Assembly: GCA_028023455.1 (NCBI GenBank)
Contig: JAQFVV010012671.1
Coordinates: 996,001 to 1,060,000, forward strand
Length of the DNA stretch: 64,000 bases
Source of the DNA: Epiperipatus broadwayi
Lineage: Eukaryota > Onychophora > Udeonychophora > Euonychophora > Peripatidae
Direction: 5' to 3'
Position numbers and translations under genes: made by a program. Under the pieces are notes generated by a model. It ran no database searches, was not told the DNA's origin, and worked only from the letters and a program-made list of their open reading frames with translations. Shown piece by piece: positions 10,011 through 23,534 of this stretch; position 1 is the stretch's first letter, and every line of letters starts with the position of its first letter.

Positions 10011-12369
10011 ATACATATATAGTTGCAAATGATGAATTGATTGAGATAATAACAGAATACAAGCACATTAAAAAAAAAATTAACATGAAGCAATAATTAA
10101 GTTAGGTTAGATTATCTGAGTTCTCATTTGATTATTTCAAAAGGAATACATTAATCTTTAATAATTTGAAAAAATAAGTCTGAAAATTTACCTTTTAAAA
10201 ATTGTATAAAATAATAGTAATTTAAGCTACTCATAACATGAAAATGCAATATAGTATAGTTGATGTAGTTCAGAGAAGTTTTAAAATATGGGTGAAAAAC
10301 TAATAGTGAATGTTATTATATTGAATACTTTTTAGTATAAACAAATTATGTCACTAGATTGTTAGCAATTTATATTTACAAGAAATGGCTTTAGGGCTAA
10401 ATCTTGTACTTAGTTATAAAAAAAATTTAGTCCATTTTGTGTACTTTGTATACAATAAATTTTTTTCTTATAATTTATAAATTAATTGATATGCTACTAT
10501 TGATACATTGGTTATTTATTATCTTTTAAATAATTTAAAACAAGCAAATAAGTATATGTGCCCCAATTCTCTTAATCATTATGCAAAATGTTTTATGACA
10601 TTGTAGTAAATGATATCATCTGTCATGCCCATGACCTGAAGTTCAAACTTGATGAAGGTTAGAGATTTTTTCAGGTAGCTGAGATTTTTCCAAGCCAATT
10701 TAAGATTTTTTTCAGATAATCAATTATTAGCTGAATCTGTGAGTCATTCAGTTTTGATATTGTTATTAAAGATATAAAAAAAAAATTCCAATAATTTACA
10801 GTCATTCAGGGTAGTGAAGTTTCAATAATTTACAGCCACTCAGGATAATGTTAAAATGATGGCTATATGATTGTAATATTATGCAGTTATTTCTAGTGAA
10901 GATATGTGATATATCTACAAGCATTGACTGACTCCATGCTTTATCTTTATTTTGTACTCAAGAAAGGAGACTGCTTTACAATTTTTTAGGAAAAATATCA
11001 TCGTGCTTATAGTCATGATTTAAAAAAGATTGTTTTATCAAGGATTTTTTTTTATGATAGACATTCTATCAAATATAATTAATTCTGGTAACTGCATTTA
11101 CAAAGAATGAAGTGATTAAAAAAATCTGGTATGTGCTTCTTAATAATTTGGGGCTTTTTTAAGATTATGATGTAACTCTAAAATTAAATAAATAATCAAA
11201 TTGTTTATGATTTTGGAGTTCATAAAAAGTTTGAGTATTAGAAATGACAGATCTAGCCAAGATCCATGGCTTTAAGCTTCAGAGGTCACCATTCTACTAC
11301 TGCATCAAACTACACAGGACAGTTCTAAGGTTGATATGCTAAAATAAATTACTTAAGAAAATGGGCAAAAAAATAGCAAATTAACCACTAATAATAATTA
11401 CATATTATTGCTTGAGTATAGAATTTTATTGCCTAATTTCTTAACTGACTTTCAACTATATATTATCACAAGGCTAATAATAGAAAAAGACAAATCCATG
11501 AAGATATAGATGGAATGAATAAAAAATCTGTAAGTTGAAAAAAATCTACAGAAACTGCATGGAAGATCATGATGATGATTAAATAATTAACATTCTTCAT
11601 CAGATGCCTTATGTTGTATAATAGCATATTCCTTCCAGTGTAAAACAATGATTAAAACAACCTCTTTTAAATAATAGGAATTTAAACATATACAAATATT
11701 CTACTATTAACTTGTACAACATGAATTTTAATTCTTCCATTTACTGAATGCTTATAGGTCAACTAACATGTCATTACAAGAGTATATATAGATTACAATT
11801 TCCATACTACATAAATTTAAAAAAAGTTAATAGTGTTAACAAATCAATTAAAATCTGAATGTTATGTGGATATATGTAATACATATATTGTATTCTCAAT
11901 TGCACATGACATTAAAAGCAACAAAAAAATCTTGTTTTCGTGAAAAAAAAAATTTCATTAGTTTATAAAATAAAAAAGAATACAACAGTTTTTAATATCA
12001 AATCACTATTTCTGTAATAAACTTAAAAAAAAATGTAAAAAAGAAAAACCTCATGGTCAGTATTTTATCCAAGTAATTTTTTTATGAAAAAATTAAAACA
12101 ACTCTTAAATTGTATAAATTTTCCAATTTTTGGCATAGTTCAGAAACAATGAAATTAAATGTAATCACAAGGAAAAGTAATTCCAAAAATATTTAGATAA
12201 ACAATAGTTAATAAAATATATAACCTAAATGTAACTCAATAGGTTTTATTTCTTTCCTTATTCATTTGTAATTCAATAAATAGAGAGGTCTACTACACAG
12301 AAAAGACATTAAAAATTATAATTGTTTTTACTGCATAGCAGACAATATGTGGGAAAGCAAACATCTACT
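10011..12369. other. AT-rich non-coding DNA
   Basis: No gene or clear mobile element. A less AT-rich patch at about 11240-11330 has a faint tRNA-like look on the minus strand, but its boxes are too degenerate to call. Confidence 0.5.
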
Positions 12370-12685
12370 TGCATGATAATGTCATGCACAATTCCTTTTT
12401 ATTTATCACATGGATGTCATTTGCAATAAACAACGCAATGCTTCTTTGTATTTTCTCTTTCAATATTATGCTCAGTGAAAACAACTATAACAGATTCTAA
12501 CATAAAATCATATTTTTAGAGCATGGGATTGAGTTGAGTCATAATTTTGACTCATTTCACACTAAAGTTGTTTGTGCTGAGAATAATGAGTGAAAGAGAA
12601 AATACAAAGAGGTGTGGTTAATTGCTAACAACATCGATATGATAAATAAAAAAGACTTATGTGTCACATTATCACATAAGTGTTA
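12370..12685. repeat. Inverted-repeat (foldback/MITE-like) element
   Basis: Two arms of roughly 120 bp (12370-12493 and 12564-12685) are imperfect reverse complements around a 70-bp loop. The clearest match is TTTGTATTTTCTCTTTCA (about 12445-12462) with its complement at about 12590-12609. Outer blocks around TTTTTATTTATCA also pair. There is no coding potential and no obvious target duplication. Confidence 0.65.
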
Positions 12686-15141
12686 TATGGAAATTTACAG
12701 ATTTAACATATTAATTAAGAAGTATGTATAGAATTATATAGAATCATTTATATATATTATAAAAGTTTACTTCAGTCACATTCACTCAAAAAAATAAAAA
12801 ATAAACTTACTGTATTCCATCTTTATTATTATTTTTTAAAATAAAATGAACAATAAAGTGACAGACTTTTTTTTTTTTTTTTTACAGATTTGAAGCTTTC
12901 TGATACAATATTATAATGTCTATATGATTTTGCTGGTTTATATGTATGAACAAAATTTAATGCTTTACCAAAACATTGACTTGTAATACAAATATAATGT
13001 TAGCCATATCAGGGACACAAACAAAGATGTCATTAATATGCTTTTCACTTTTCATTATTTCTCTGATAAAGAATTCATTCTTTTTGAACATATGGCCACT
13101 TCTGAATATGATTTTTTTCCCCACTAAAATCCCTCTTTCATTTTATGACATTAAGAAAAGTATGAATTCTCTTAAATTCTGATTACAAAACATTTTATCA
13201 AACAAAATACTGTTCTATATCAAATTTTTGGAAGACAAAAAAATGGAGGGAAAATGTAGTTAATAAACAAAATTGAGTTTAAATTAATGAGCACAATGCA
13301 AAATGAAAAAAATAATTGCTGACATACCATTCATATAAATACTCATAAAATTTATTAAATTAATGAGTTAACAGTTTATTTTCTGTTTATAGATGTTTTT
13401 GTTTATTTACATTTTTTGATTAGCATATAATTAAAATAGTATATATTAATACAGCATATATCACGGCTTCACTGTACATAAAAATAAATTATATAACAAT
13501 GCATTGAGTTATTGAGACATAAAATTAAAAATAAAGAAATTTAGAAGCAATCAATATTGCAGAAAAAAAGTTATATAAAGTGAATAGTATTCACATTTTG
13601 TCTGTGTTGTGAATTAAAGCAATCAATTAGTAAAACAACACACTGAAAAATTATCTTGAAAAAAATATATTGTGGAGAGTAATATTTCAAATAAAATGTA
13701 CAATTCCCATAAAAAGTCATGAATCAAACTTCTGAAATAATTAGTTCAATAAAATTAGGTTAATATAAGACTAAATAAAATGCTGTTCATTCAAATAAAT
13801 AATACAGATAGAGAAATACAAAATAAGAGAATATTTTATTCCTGCATTTTAAGTAAGTAATTAGACATTGAAAGGAATAAATAAATTTATTTAATATTAA
13901 AGTAATTATATGTAACACACAGTATTCAGTTAAGAAAAATATAATATTCAATATACTTATAAGAGAGAAGAGGAAAAGAATATTCTTTGCCATATCAAGT
14001 ATATTAAACAATGAACTAAATGTGTTATACTAAGTTATAGGATGCAAGTAATTTCATGAATAATGTAAACATTTTACATGAAATGTAGAAAAGAATATGA
14101 TGAACATACAGAACACATATTATCATCATAAGGATATTTTCTGGAGAGGTATATAAATAGTTGATCCACTTTCAAATCCAGTAAAAATAAACAATTTAAT
14201 TCTATTTAGAAAACATTTTTAAAGGCTATCTGTTGAATTGATATTAATTTTCTTATCTATTATTACCTCCCATTTCTATATATAAACTTTTCTATTTTTT
14301 TTTTTTTTTTGGGGTTGAATCCTTAATTTTATTATAGGTATTATGCCTTTCAGTACTTCTACAATAGTTTTTAAAACAGGATTCATTATCTAGTTGATGG
14401 CAGATATAATCCAACTGTACTGTTAATTATACATGGATGAATCTGGATATGTTTTTTATATTTGTTGCGTGTGAAAATCTTTGTTTTAACATATATATCT
14501 ATAATAATCAATTCTTCAGATTAAATGCTATTTTATTTACTTATAAATATACTAACATATTTATATATTTATTCAGAACATATATATCATTTTATTAAAA
14601 ATGGCTTAATTCTTTATTAAATTTTCTGATAATCTTGTTTTTTTAATTGTATATTCATATTAAACATTAAAACAAATTATACATTTAAACATATTACTAC
14701 TGCACATTTTATATAACACAAATGGCATACCTGATCTGCAAGACATTTGGTATAATCTTCAGAAAACTTAATGGCATATGCAACTAATCCCAAAAATTCC
14801 TATATGTATATATACATTTTATAATATACATTTACACACATCTATTACAGGGTAAAAAAAAAAAATTGATACTATCTATACTGAGGAATGTGGACTCTGT
14901 GCTTTGATGGCCGTTTTTTTCTTTCACAGCATGTATATTATTGTATGTGGGTGTATATATGTATATCCAGAATGTAAAAAAGATAAGACAGAAAATATTT
15001 ATTAAAAGTTAATTATATATCTAATTAGTATAAACATTTTTGAGAAAAAAAATGACTAGAAAGCATATATTAATAGATATACAAAGTAGGAATTGAAAAA
15101 GATTTTACATTGTTTTTCGGCAAAAGACATTATAACTGAAT
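12686..15141. other. AT-rich non-coding DNA
   Basis: Nothing recognised. Short frames here are rich in Ile, Phe, Asn and Lys, as expected by chance in sequence this AT-rich. Confidence 0.55.
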
Positions 15142-15836
15142 AATAAATACCCTTAAAGATAAAGTTGCACTTCGGAAAGCACATCAACTGATCAATAACC
15201 CTCAGGTCACCATTATTAGATGGAAACTTGGCTTATCCAATCACAAACTTGTTGTTCTTTTTAAATTTTGGGCATTGGAGCCAAAGTTTTTAGACTATTT
15301 AGTTAAAGCAAATCTTCATGCCATGTCTACAAACGTTTGACCACATCATCTACTCCTGCACTGGACTGGAAATGTTAAAATGTTAATCTATCAGAACTCT
15401 AAAGTGGACTTCTACAAGATTATATCAATTAAGGACTGCCTGCATTCTGGAGACATCCCAACCATCAGACTCTTGATTTTCCTGACGTTTCTCTGTATGG
15501 TTGGCCAGATGTAAGAGACAATTCACTTGGCCACTTCCAGATGTTGATTCTTATTTCCTACAAACCATTAAAAAACTTAAAAGACAGAAACAGAATCTTA
15601 TCTACAAAATTTTTATACGAGGAAACTTGGAAACTTTTTCAGTTTCCTAGATAAGGTCCTTGATGACCAAATTATCATGTATTAATTCATTAAGTTTTGT
15701 CTTTTTTACCATTATGTTATCAGTTAATTATTAATTATGCCTATAGTTCAAATGTAATATTTATTCTTATCCAATTGTATCTTTTGTAAACACATATTAT
15801 TTACTTTAATAAAGTTATTTTAGAATAAATACCCTT
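15142..15836 (+). mobile_element. Unidentified retroposed insertion with 13-bp duplication
   Basis: A segment visibly richer in G+C than its surroundings (15155-15823, 669 bp) is flanked by AATAAATACCCTT at 15142-15154 and again at 15824-15836. It ends with an AATAAA signal at 15808-15813, ten bases before its 3' limit. From about 15152 to 15340 one plus frame is open for roughly 63 codons without a starting Met; weaker open stretches follow in other frames. I do not recognise the protein. The features fit a 5'-truncated retroelement or processed transcript, plus-oriented and now inactive. A recognisable A tail is missing. Confidence 0.6.
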
Positions 15837-17600
15837 GATTATCTATGGTAATAGCTTGCCATTATAGACAAATGTATTGACAATTTTAATGCTGTCTTTT
15901 TTTTGTTACATAAAACTTTGATAAAAAGTTCTGATACTGAAAGCTACATGATAAGCAAAAATTAATTAATTTTTGAGAAATTTTGTTAGAACAGTAATAT
16001 TTGTTTAAAAAGATGTATGAGAAATTTGAAAAAAAATACATCTATAAGATGATAAAGAATATTTCTAAAAATATGAATCCAGATGGAAAAAACAACAAAT
16101 CTTGGGATCACTGCCTGTAGATATATGTGATTTTCTAAACCAAATCTGTGCATAAATACATTTCTTTGGCTTCAGACTACTACTGGAAAGTAGATAGTTA
16201 GCTATGAGGTTAATTTAAAAAATCTTTGCTTACCTAAAAAAAATTTTTCCCACCTGCTTGATCTCAGACAATGGACTTGGAGGCTAATACACTAACAATT
16301 ATACTATGAGACTCTAACATGAAAAAAGTTATGAAAATAAAAGATATTTAATAATTTTATAAGATTATAAAAATTAGTTATTAATAACTAAGTTTAGCCA
16401 ATACAGCAATTATTATTAATGAGTTCATGCTAATAAAGTCATACTTTTAAAATTAATCAATATAATTATTATTAAATAAATAGAAAAGCTATGGTAATGG
16501 ATGGATGTGATAAAATGTGGTTCATTTGAAAATGTATCTTAATAGTCATTTATATTTTTCCTGTGTCTATAACTGTAAGTTTAATTTTTTAGTTGTGTTT
16601 TTGTACAAATGTAGGATTAAAAAAGGTATCCCCCTCCCCCCACAGAAAAAAGAGTATTATATGTGTGTAATGCACTTCATACAAAGAAATTATAAAATAG
16701 AAATTTTAAAACATTACTTGTATTATTCATAATAAAAATACCAAAAGCTTATGTGATATATATATATCAAAAGCTTAATATTTTGAATGTACAAAATTTA
16801 TAAAAAACATCTTGAAACATAAAACTAAAATTCTCAAATACCATATATTAAATATTGAAGGACTAATGTTTTCAAAATCTTTCAATAACAGAAATGTAAA
16901 CATATATTTGAAAGCAAATATTTCAACATACAAAATATTAAATAGAAATCTTAAATATACATAAGAAATATATATTATAAAACCAAAAGCATAAAATATT
17001 TTATGCAAGAAATATAAATAATATAAAAATCCTAAATTTTTAAAATCATTCAATATAAAAAATATAAAATGTACATTGTATATCTGTTACCTTAAAATAC
17101 TTCAATATATACAATTCATTATAAAAAAAATAGTAACTTACCATTATAATTTTATTACATAATGAAAAATTAATGCTTAAAATTTAGTAAAGCATATGGT
17201 TGAAAAAAGGATGAATAAAGTCTATTTTTTTTTTTTATGAAGCTCAATAAAAAGGATAGAGTAGATTAGGGTTTGTGGACTATAATTTTATGCTAAAAGA
17301 GAGACATTTTTGGTTTCAAGTGATTCTAGCTAGGACTAGAACTATAATTAACCATTAAATGCTCAAAAATGAACAGTTAAATGTATCAGCTTCCACAAAA
17401 AGCAATTCTTGCTTTATTAGTGAAAACTGAGATACGAATCAGAAGTGATTATTATTTAAAAAAAAGGCAGTAGCAAGAAAGGATTAAAGAAATAATATAA
17501 ATATTTGTGTTATATGAAAAATGTATAAAAAAATTATTACTTTACAGTCAGTCACTTAAATAATGTAATGATCACTCAAAAAAATATAAACATTATTTCT
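15837..17600. other. AT-rich non-coding DNA
   Basis: No gene found apart from the tRNA-like fragment listed separately. A 92-codon minus frame at 16775-17053 is Phe/Tyr-rich low-complexity sequence and is not believed. Confidence 0.5.
16253..16312 (-). mobile_element. tRNA-like SINE head, degenerate
   Basis: On the minus strand GTCTCATAGTATAATTGTTAG looks like the 5' half of a tRNA with box A, followed about 30 nt later by GTCTGAGATCAAG, resembling box B. The 3' side is AT-rich with no tail or duplication seen. It could be an old tRNA-derived SINE or chance. Confidence 0.35.
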
Positions 17601-17690
17601 TAGCTTGCTCATAACTGTTATCCATTGATTACTCTAGCTTGCACTGTGTGGCACTACTATATGGAGAGTTTTGCCTGTTTTAATAACATT
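17601..17690 (+). mobile_element. Palindromic retroposon (family P), fragment
   Basis: Contains the family P right-end signature ATGGAGAGTTTTGCCTGTTT preceded by TCCATTGATTACTCTAGCTTG, as in the copies at 25.2 and 50.9 kb. Its left edge, AGCTTGCTCATAACTGTTAT, is the reverse complement of the family's 3' end, so even this fragment is part of an inverted arrangement. Confidence 0.6.
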
Positions 17691-20379
17691 ATTTATATCC
17701 ATAATATATGTTGTTGTTTTTAAATGAAAGAAAAGAAAATTTCTATAGAAAACTTTTTTATTGTAAGTCCCAACTTATTAATAATTAAATTGCAATCTTA
17801 AAAGTTCACTACTCAAAGTTTTTAAAATATAACTCCAAAACCTTTTTTTTTTATAAATTTATTATCAAACCAAACTCTTATTCCATCTAGATACATATAT
17901 GGGAGTTGTTCAGTATAAGAAAATTACATACTGCTTTAGAATTACTGCTTTTAAGTAAAAAGTAAAGCAACATTTAAATATACCAGTGCAAAGGCCTCAC
18001 ACTCATTTCCTTCCCTCCATAGAGTGAGTGTAAAGGAGAAGGCTTGACAATTTTCTACTTGGTGAGAATTTAAGCAATTTTCCATTTTTATTTTATCTTC
18101 TAGATAAGAATAACTAGATATTCATTTTCCAAATAATATCAGAAGAATACATGGATTATCTATGATTGAACTAGTTGACAAAAAAATTCTAAGTCTAAAC
18201 AGAACTTGAATTTCTTTCCAATTTTTATCTGGTTTTCTCATGGGATATGTAAGCTAATGTATTACAGTATAAGGCATTTTTTGACTGTATATATCTTTGA
18301 ATAAATAATCATAAATAAATGAATTAAGCATAAAGACTCATATTTCAGCATAACTGTCTTGAATTCAATGATGAGCTACTTCAGGTTAAGATGGTTATCT
18401 TTGGATTGGTGCAATAATCTATTGATATTCTTATTAATATAAAGACAATAGATGCAGAGTTGATTAATAGTTTGTTTAGTTACTCAGTTTTTATTCAGAG
18501 CTCTTTTATTACCAATTCAAAAATTTGTAGGATTAAATTAGTACACATAGTAATAATAGAGTTTATGTCAAGAATTCAATCAATATTTTTATTATTTTAT
18601 AATTGATTATAGATAAATTAATTTAGTTAAAAGTTAATCTTATGATAAATATATTTGCATTTCATAGGCAAATGATAATATTTAATACTATACGTTAATA
18701 TAAGTTAAATGCGATATAAACAATTTAGAGTTAAATTTTACTCATGCAAAGTTATAATTATGTTATGCTTATCTACTGTATTTATTTATTTATCACCATC
18801 TTCAAAGGGTCTTATGATCTAATGATTTCACATCCTTATCTGTACCTCTTACAAATTCCAGGACCAATCAGATTTAGGATTTTTCTTTCATATATCTGAT
18901 TCATAGCTAATGCAGTTATCCATATAATTATTGGTCAATAAATGAATATCTAATTATTTTTAACTAAAACAGTGATGCACAACTTGTGGGTCATTATCCC
19001 TCAAGGGATAATAAAAAAATTGTTTAGAGTCATGAAAATTTTGAGAAGTTCTCATGGTGGATAATAAAATTTTTAATTGAAAAAATAAAAACCTAAACAC
19101 TATTTAAAAAGCATGAAAATTGCTCAACTCATTATTATCTGTCTGACCACTTTTGCGTTTAAACATTTCCTTCTTTATATTCCAATCCACTTTGTATAAA
19201 CAGCACATTATAATGACACTTCACTTATACTAGTCTTATTTTTTTTGTTTACTCTCAGAATTTTGTTCTTTGTGCTAATGTTTATATATGGTTTTATGTT
19301 CTTGAATGTACAAACAGACTAAAAAATTGTAATTGTTATAAATCAACAGATCTATAAGAACCAAGTATTAGTATACATTTTTTGTTAATATGCAGTTTTT
19401 TCAAAGATATTAAATCATATGTACTGAAATATAATATAAAGATATACATTTATATGCGGTAAAATAACTTTTATTATTACTATCCTTGTATGCTTGTAAT
19501 CAGATGGTAACAACATGTAATGGGTCAGCTAAAATTTCAGTCTAAGTATGGGGATTGAAAGTGTAAAAAGGGTGTGTACTATTGAATTAAAAGGTAAAAC
19601 AGTGTGTGTAAAATGTTCTGACCCAAGCTTCTTGGAAACTTCCAAATTTGATTAATAATACATTTTCCTTCACTGTTTTTCTATGAGAATTATTGGAGAG
19701 ATCATTTTACTACAGTGGATTATTTAAATATATTTTACTTGTGACTGAAGTTTGAATAAATGGATATTCTATTAGATAATTCCCTTAGTATTCTTTGTAG
19801 ATTATCAATGAAATGTTATAAAGTCATGGGAATTTCCACTCATCGTAATAATGATAAAAAAAAACAAAAAGCATTCATGACATATATTTTTAAATGTAGC
19901 TATATGTTGGACTATTTCCAATATCTATTTAATTATTAAATATTTTTAAAAACAAATCTAACTTTGTACTTCTCTATTTATCTTCAATTAATTAGTAGCT
20001 TAAGATAGTAAGTGTAGAAATTTTAATTAATATATTTTTTCTTCATCAAATGCCATTAGATTGACCAAATGACCCTTTAGCATGGGAATTGAGCTGGTAT
20101 CCTTAAAGTAATGTTCTAGTCAGCTAGAATATTTTGTTCAAAAATAGTATACAATAAAATTTTTATATACTTATTTGTGTCCATCTGATTTTTCCATTTC
20201 TCCATTTAAGGTAAAGTTAATGAGTGGTTCCTAAATTTTATGGATTATTACACTAGTTTGATTTACATGGTTGTTTACCATTTTTTTATCATTGTTTTAC
20301 AGTCTTTAAATAGTTTTTTTTTAATAATGTAACTAGTTTTACCAATGCATATAATCCCTTTGTATAAAAATTCACAGAT
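17691..20379. other. AT-rich non-coding DNA
   Basis: Nothing recognised in this 2.7-kb stretch. Confidence 0.5.
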
Positions 20380-20722
20380 GTTTGACAAGTCATAATGTTT
20401 AGAAATCACCCATTAACTTCACCCTTAAAAATGCAAAAATCAGGTGTCATAATAAATAAAATTATAAAATTTCTACAGACTATTATTTGCTTTCAGAGAA
20501 TAGTTTAGTTGATTAAAGCATCACCTTAAAATCTAGTATTCATGAATCTAAAGGTTATTAGTGTAATCTTCATGCTAGGTTTCTTTGATCAAGCCAGCAT
20601 TATCTGAAGAAAAAAAGAAAAATATAACTCAAAATGTTGTGTTCCATACTGTGTGTTGTTACACAGAGGCTAAACTCTCCATAATAAATATTTGAATTTT
20701 CTAAAAAAAACATTTAACAGTG
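20380..20722 (+). mobile_element. Diverged PLE-tail copy
   Basis: Collinear with the PLE tail but heavily mutated. It shows a TAATGTTTAGAAATCACCC start, a tRNA-like AGTTTAGTTGATTAAAGCA block, AAGCCAGCATTATCTGAAGA and CTCAAAATGTTGTG, and ends with AATATTTGAATTTTC. It is probably the oldest copy of the family here. Confidence 0.5.
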
Positions 20723-20813
20723 CAGCTAACTGCAGGTAAAAATGTGATCACTAAAAAGCTTCAACCATACTGAGGACTTTCTAGCATAAGAATACAAAAT
20801 TTATAAATCTTAT

Positions 20814-22265
20814 TATTAGAGGGGATTTGAATATGAACTTTCAAGCTCCCTTCAGTTAACCATTCCATCTTATATAACTAATACACATGGCACATAATGG
20901 GAAACAGATAAATAATCTTCAATATTATGTGTGAACAGACATTCATCAATTGGTTCTGATTATCATCTTTCACACATATACATAATCAGTGCTCAGCTTA
21001 TATTAAGACAGTAAATCTTCAAACTTTAATGGACAGGTTTCATTCTTCTCCATCCTTGACCTCTTCAGATATCCTTATTTTTGAAAATCTGATCATAAGA
21101 ATACTCAAAGCCCTTGCTGATGCCAATACTCATAATTGACTTCATATATAGGACCATAATATGTCCATTTAAATATACAGAAGAGAGATGGGCAGAATTT
21201 AGGCTGAGTCTGTAATATTTGAATACAGTATAATATATATACTGAACTTTAGATGTAATTAGAGGGAATTTGAACACAAACTTTCAAGATCCCTTCAGCT
21301 ATCCATCATATATAACTGATACCCATCACCAGATACAAGTAAAAATGCTAAATGATTTCCAAAATATGTATTTTGTGCTGAATCAACAATCATCAGTTGC
21401 TCTAGATTATCATCTTCCACATATAAAATCAGTGCTTAGTTTAAAATAGCGAATTTTCAAACTTTAATGGTCAGCTTCAATCTTCTCCATCCTCTATTTT
21501 TTCAGCTATTCATATTATTGAAAATCTGAAGAGTTGGATGGTGGAGAAGATTGAAGTCTGACCATTAAGGTTGGAAGATTTGCTATCTTAATATAGACTG
21601 AGCATTGATTATATAAATATAATTATCTCTGGACTAACTGATGAGTACTGTTTCAGCATAAAATATGTATATTGGAAATTATTTATCTTTTTTACATATG
21701 CTCATGTGTATCAGTTATGTAAGATGGAGTGGGCAGCTGAAAAGAGCTTGAAAATCTGTGTTCAAATACCCTCTAATTACATCTAAAGTTCGGAATATAC
21801 ATTATACTTGTATTCAAATATTACAGATTCTGCTTGTATTCTGCCCATCCCTCTTTTGTATGTTTAAATGGACATATTACAGTCCTATATAAGAGGGGTC
21901 AGATTGACTTAAAGTCAACATGGATATGGCAACAATATTGCCATCAACAAGGGCTTTGAGCATTCTATGATCAGATTTCCAAAAATATGGATGGCTGAAG
22001 AATTGGAGAGTGGAGAATATTGAAGACTGTCCATTAAAATTTAAAGATTTGCTATCTTAATATAAACTGAGCACTGATTAGATATATGTGTAGGTTATGA
22101 TGATCTGGACCAACTGACAAATGTTAGTTTAGCACAAAATATGTATATTGGAGGTCATTTATCTTTTTCACATGTATGTGGTTGTGTGAATCGGTTATAT
22201 AAAATGAGGAGATAGATGAAGGGAGCTTTAAAGTCTAGTTCAAATCTCTTCTAATTAAATCTAAT
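20814..22265. repeat. 1.45-kb foldback palindrome (family F)
   Basis: The left half (20814 to about 21530) is mirrored by the right half (about 21535-22265). Paired signatures include CAATCTTCTCCATCC at about 21479-21493 against GGTGGAGAAGATTGAAG at about 21541-21557, and ATATGTCCATTTAAA at about 21158 against TTTAAATGGACATATTA at about 21863. The arms each hold two related sub-units, so the structure is an inverted dimer of a dimer. No protein or target duplication was recognised. The same family recurs at 32.03-32.61 kb and as a scrap at 54.66 kb. Confidence 0.72.
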
Positions 22266-22450
22266 GTTCAGTATATATATTATACTTGTATTCAAACCTT
22301 ATCATGTAAATAATTAAAAAGTATTACTTCTAAATATTTTCAAGAAAAATATTACTGCACAGCTATTCTATCTTATGAGTAATAAAAAAGTTATCCATAT
22401 TATATGCTGTTTGAATTCTACAAATAATGTTAACCTAGTTTTGTAGGTTT

Positions 22451-22590
22451 TGATGCCCTGTGTTGTTTAGTATAGTTGATAGAGTGTCTGATTTGAGATT
22501 GGGAGGTTCCAGGATCAATTATTGTGCTCACAGTTCTGGTGTGCAATCTTCTTATGTACACCTGAGCAATAAAGTCATGTGTGTGTTTTT
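22451..22590 (+). mobile_element. tRNA-derived SINE-like repeat
   Basis: TAGTATAGTTGATAGAGTGTC resembles a tRNA 5' half with box A. About 30 nt later AGGATCAATTATT sits where box B (GGTTCAANTCC) would be. The tRNA-like part is followed by a less AT-rich body ending with GAGCAATAAAGTCATG and a T/GT-rich tail. No target duplication was identified. Confidence 0.45.
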
Positions 22591-23202
22591 TTCATAGGAT
22601 TTGATCATTAAGATTCCGTTGTAAAAGTGACAATAATAGAAATTAAAATTAGATTACGATGACTTTTTGATATTAAATATATGTGTTGGAATGCAGGTTT
22701 ATTGACTCCAAGATATTTCTGTTCAAAAACTGTTAATCAAATGTTTGCTTGATATAGAAAATACTGATTTTTTTGTTTAGATAAAAAACAATATTTTGAA
22801 TTAATCTGTATTATAAATAAATTTTAAAAAATTTATTTAATATGAACTAAAATGGATTTAACTTTTTTTTTTTTTTTTACAGAATATGGTTCTTAATAAA
22901 TACTATAAATGATTTCAGTAGTAATCAGGAACTTTATATCTGCTTTAGTTTTGGTGATAATGATAAATAGGGCAAAGTGTTTTAAATAAAATATATCTAA
23001 TACAAATAAATTTATAAAAAATATTGTACTTAAATAGTATAAAATACAAGATAACTAATTTCATAATTTATGTACATATAATTAAATGATAAAATTAAGG
23101 TTCTCTATGCCCATTCTTATTTACTGAGATGAATGATTGATGGCATGTGAAATCAATAGTGATCTGGTCTTTCACTAATCTAAATTACCTAAATAAGTAA
23201 AT
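22591..23202. other. AT-rich non-coding DNA
   Basis: Nothing recognised. Confidence 0.5.
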
Positions 23203-23534
23203 AATATTCATTAAGGCTGTAGCCTCAAGCACATGCATATAAAAATGTGATAGTAGGGATCTCTATAGGTCTTAAAACACAAGCTTACTCTTTGGAAGAA
23301 AAGAGGGGAACCCTTCTTTACTTCAACATACTTTCTATTTAAATAGGTGAAGCTGAAGCAGTTCGATCTGAGAGTGTGAAGCTATTCAATACTTCACTAA
23401 TTAAGTCCACATTTCTTATTACACATTAATACTCTTTTCTTCCAAAGAGTAAGCTTGTGGTTTAAGACCTGTAGAGGTCCCTACTATTGCATTTTTATAT
23501 GCATGTGCTTGAGGCTACAGCCTTAATGAATATT
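23203..23534. repeat. 332-bp terminal-inverted-repeat element (family T)
   Basis: Arms of about 104 bp (23203-23306 and 23431-23534) are near-perfect reverse complements, starting AATATTCATTAAGGCTGTAG and ending with its complement. Inside the arms are ACAAGCTTACTCTTTGGAAG and its partner. The 125-bp loop is unrelated and non-coding. This is the structure of a non-autonomous MITE. A single-arm relative lies at 50428-50511. No convincing target duplication flanks it. Confidence 0.8.

Noticed and set aside
11240-11330. tRNA-like sequence on the minus strand
   Set aside because: Box A and box B are too degenerate and no stem set could be formed.
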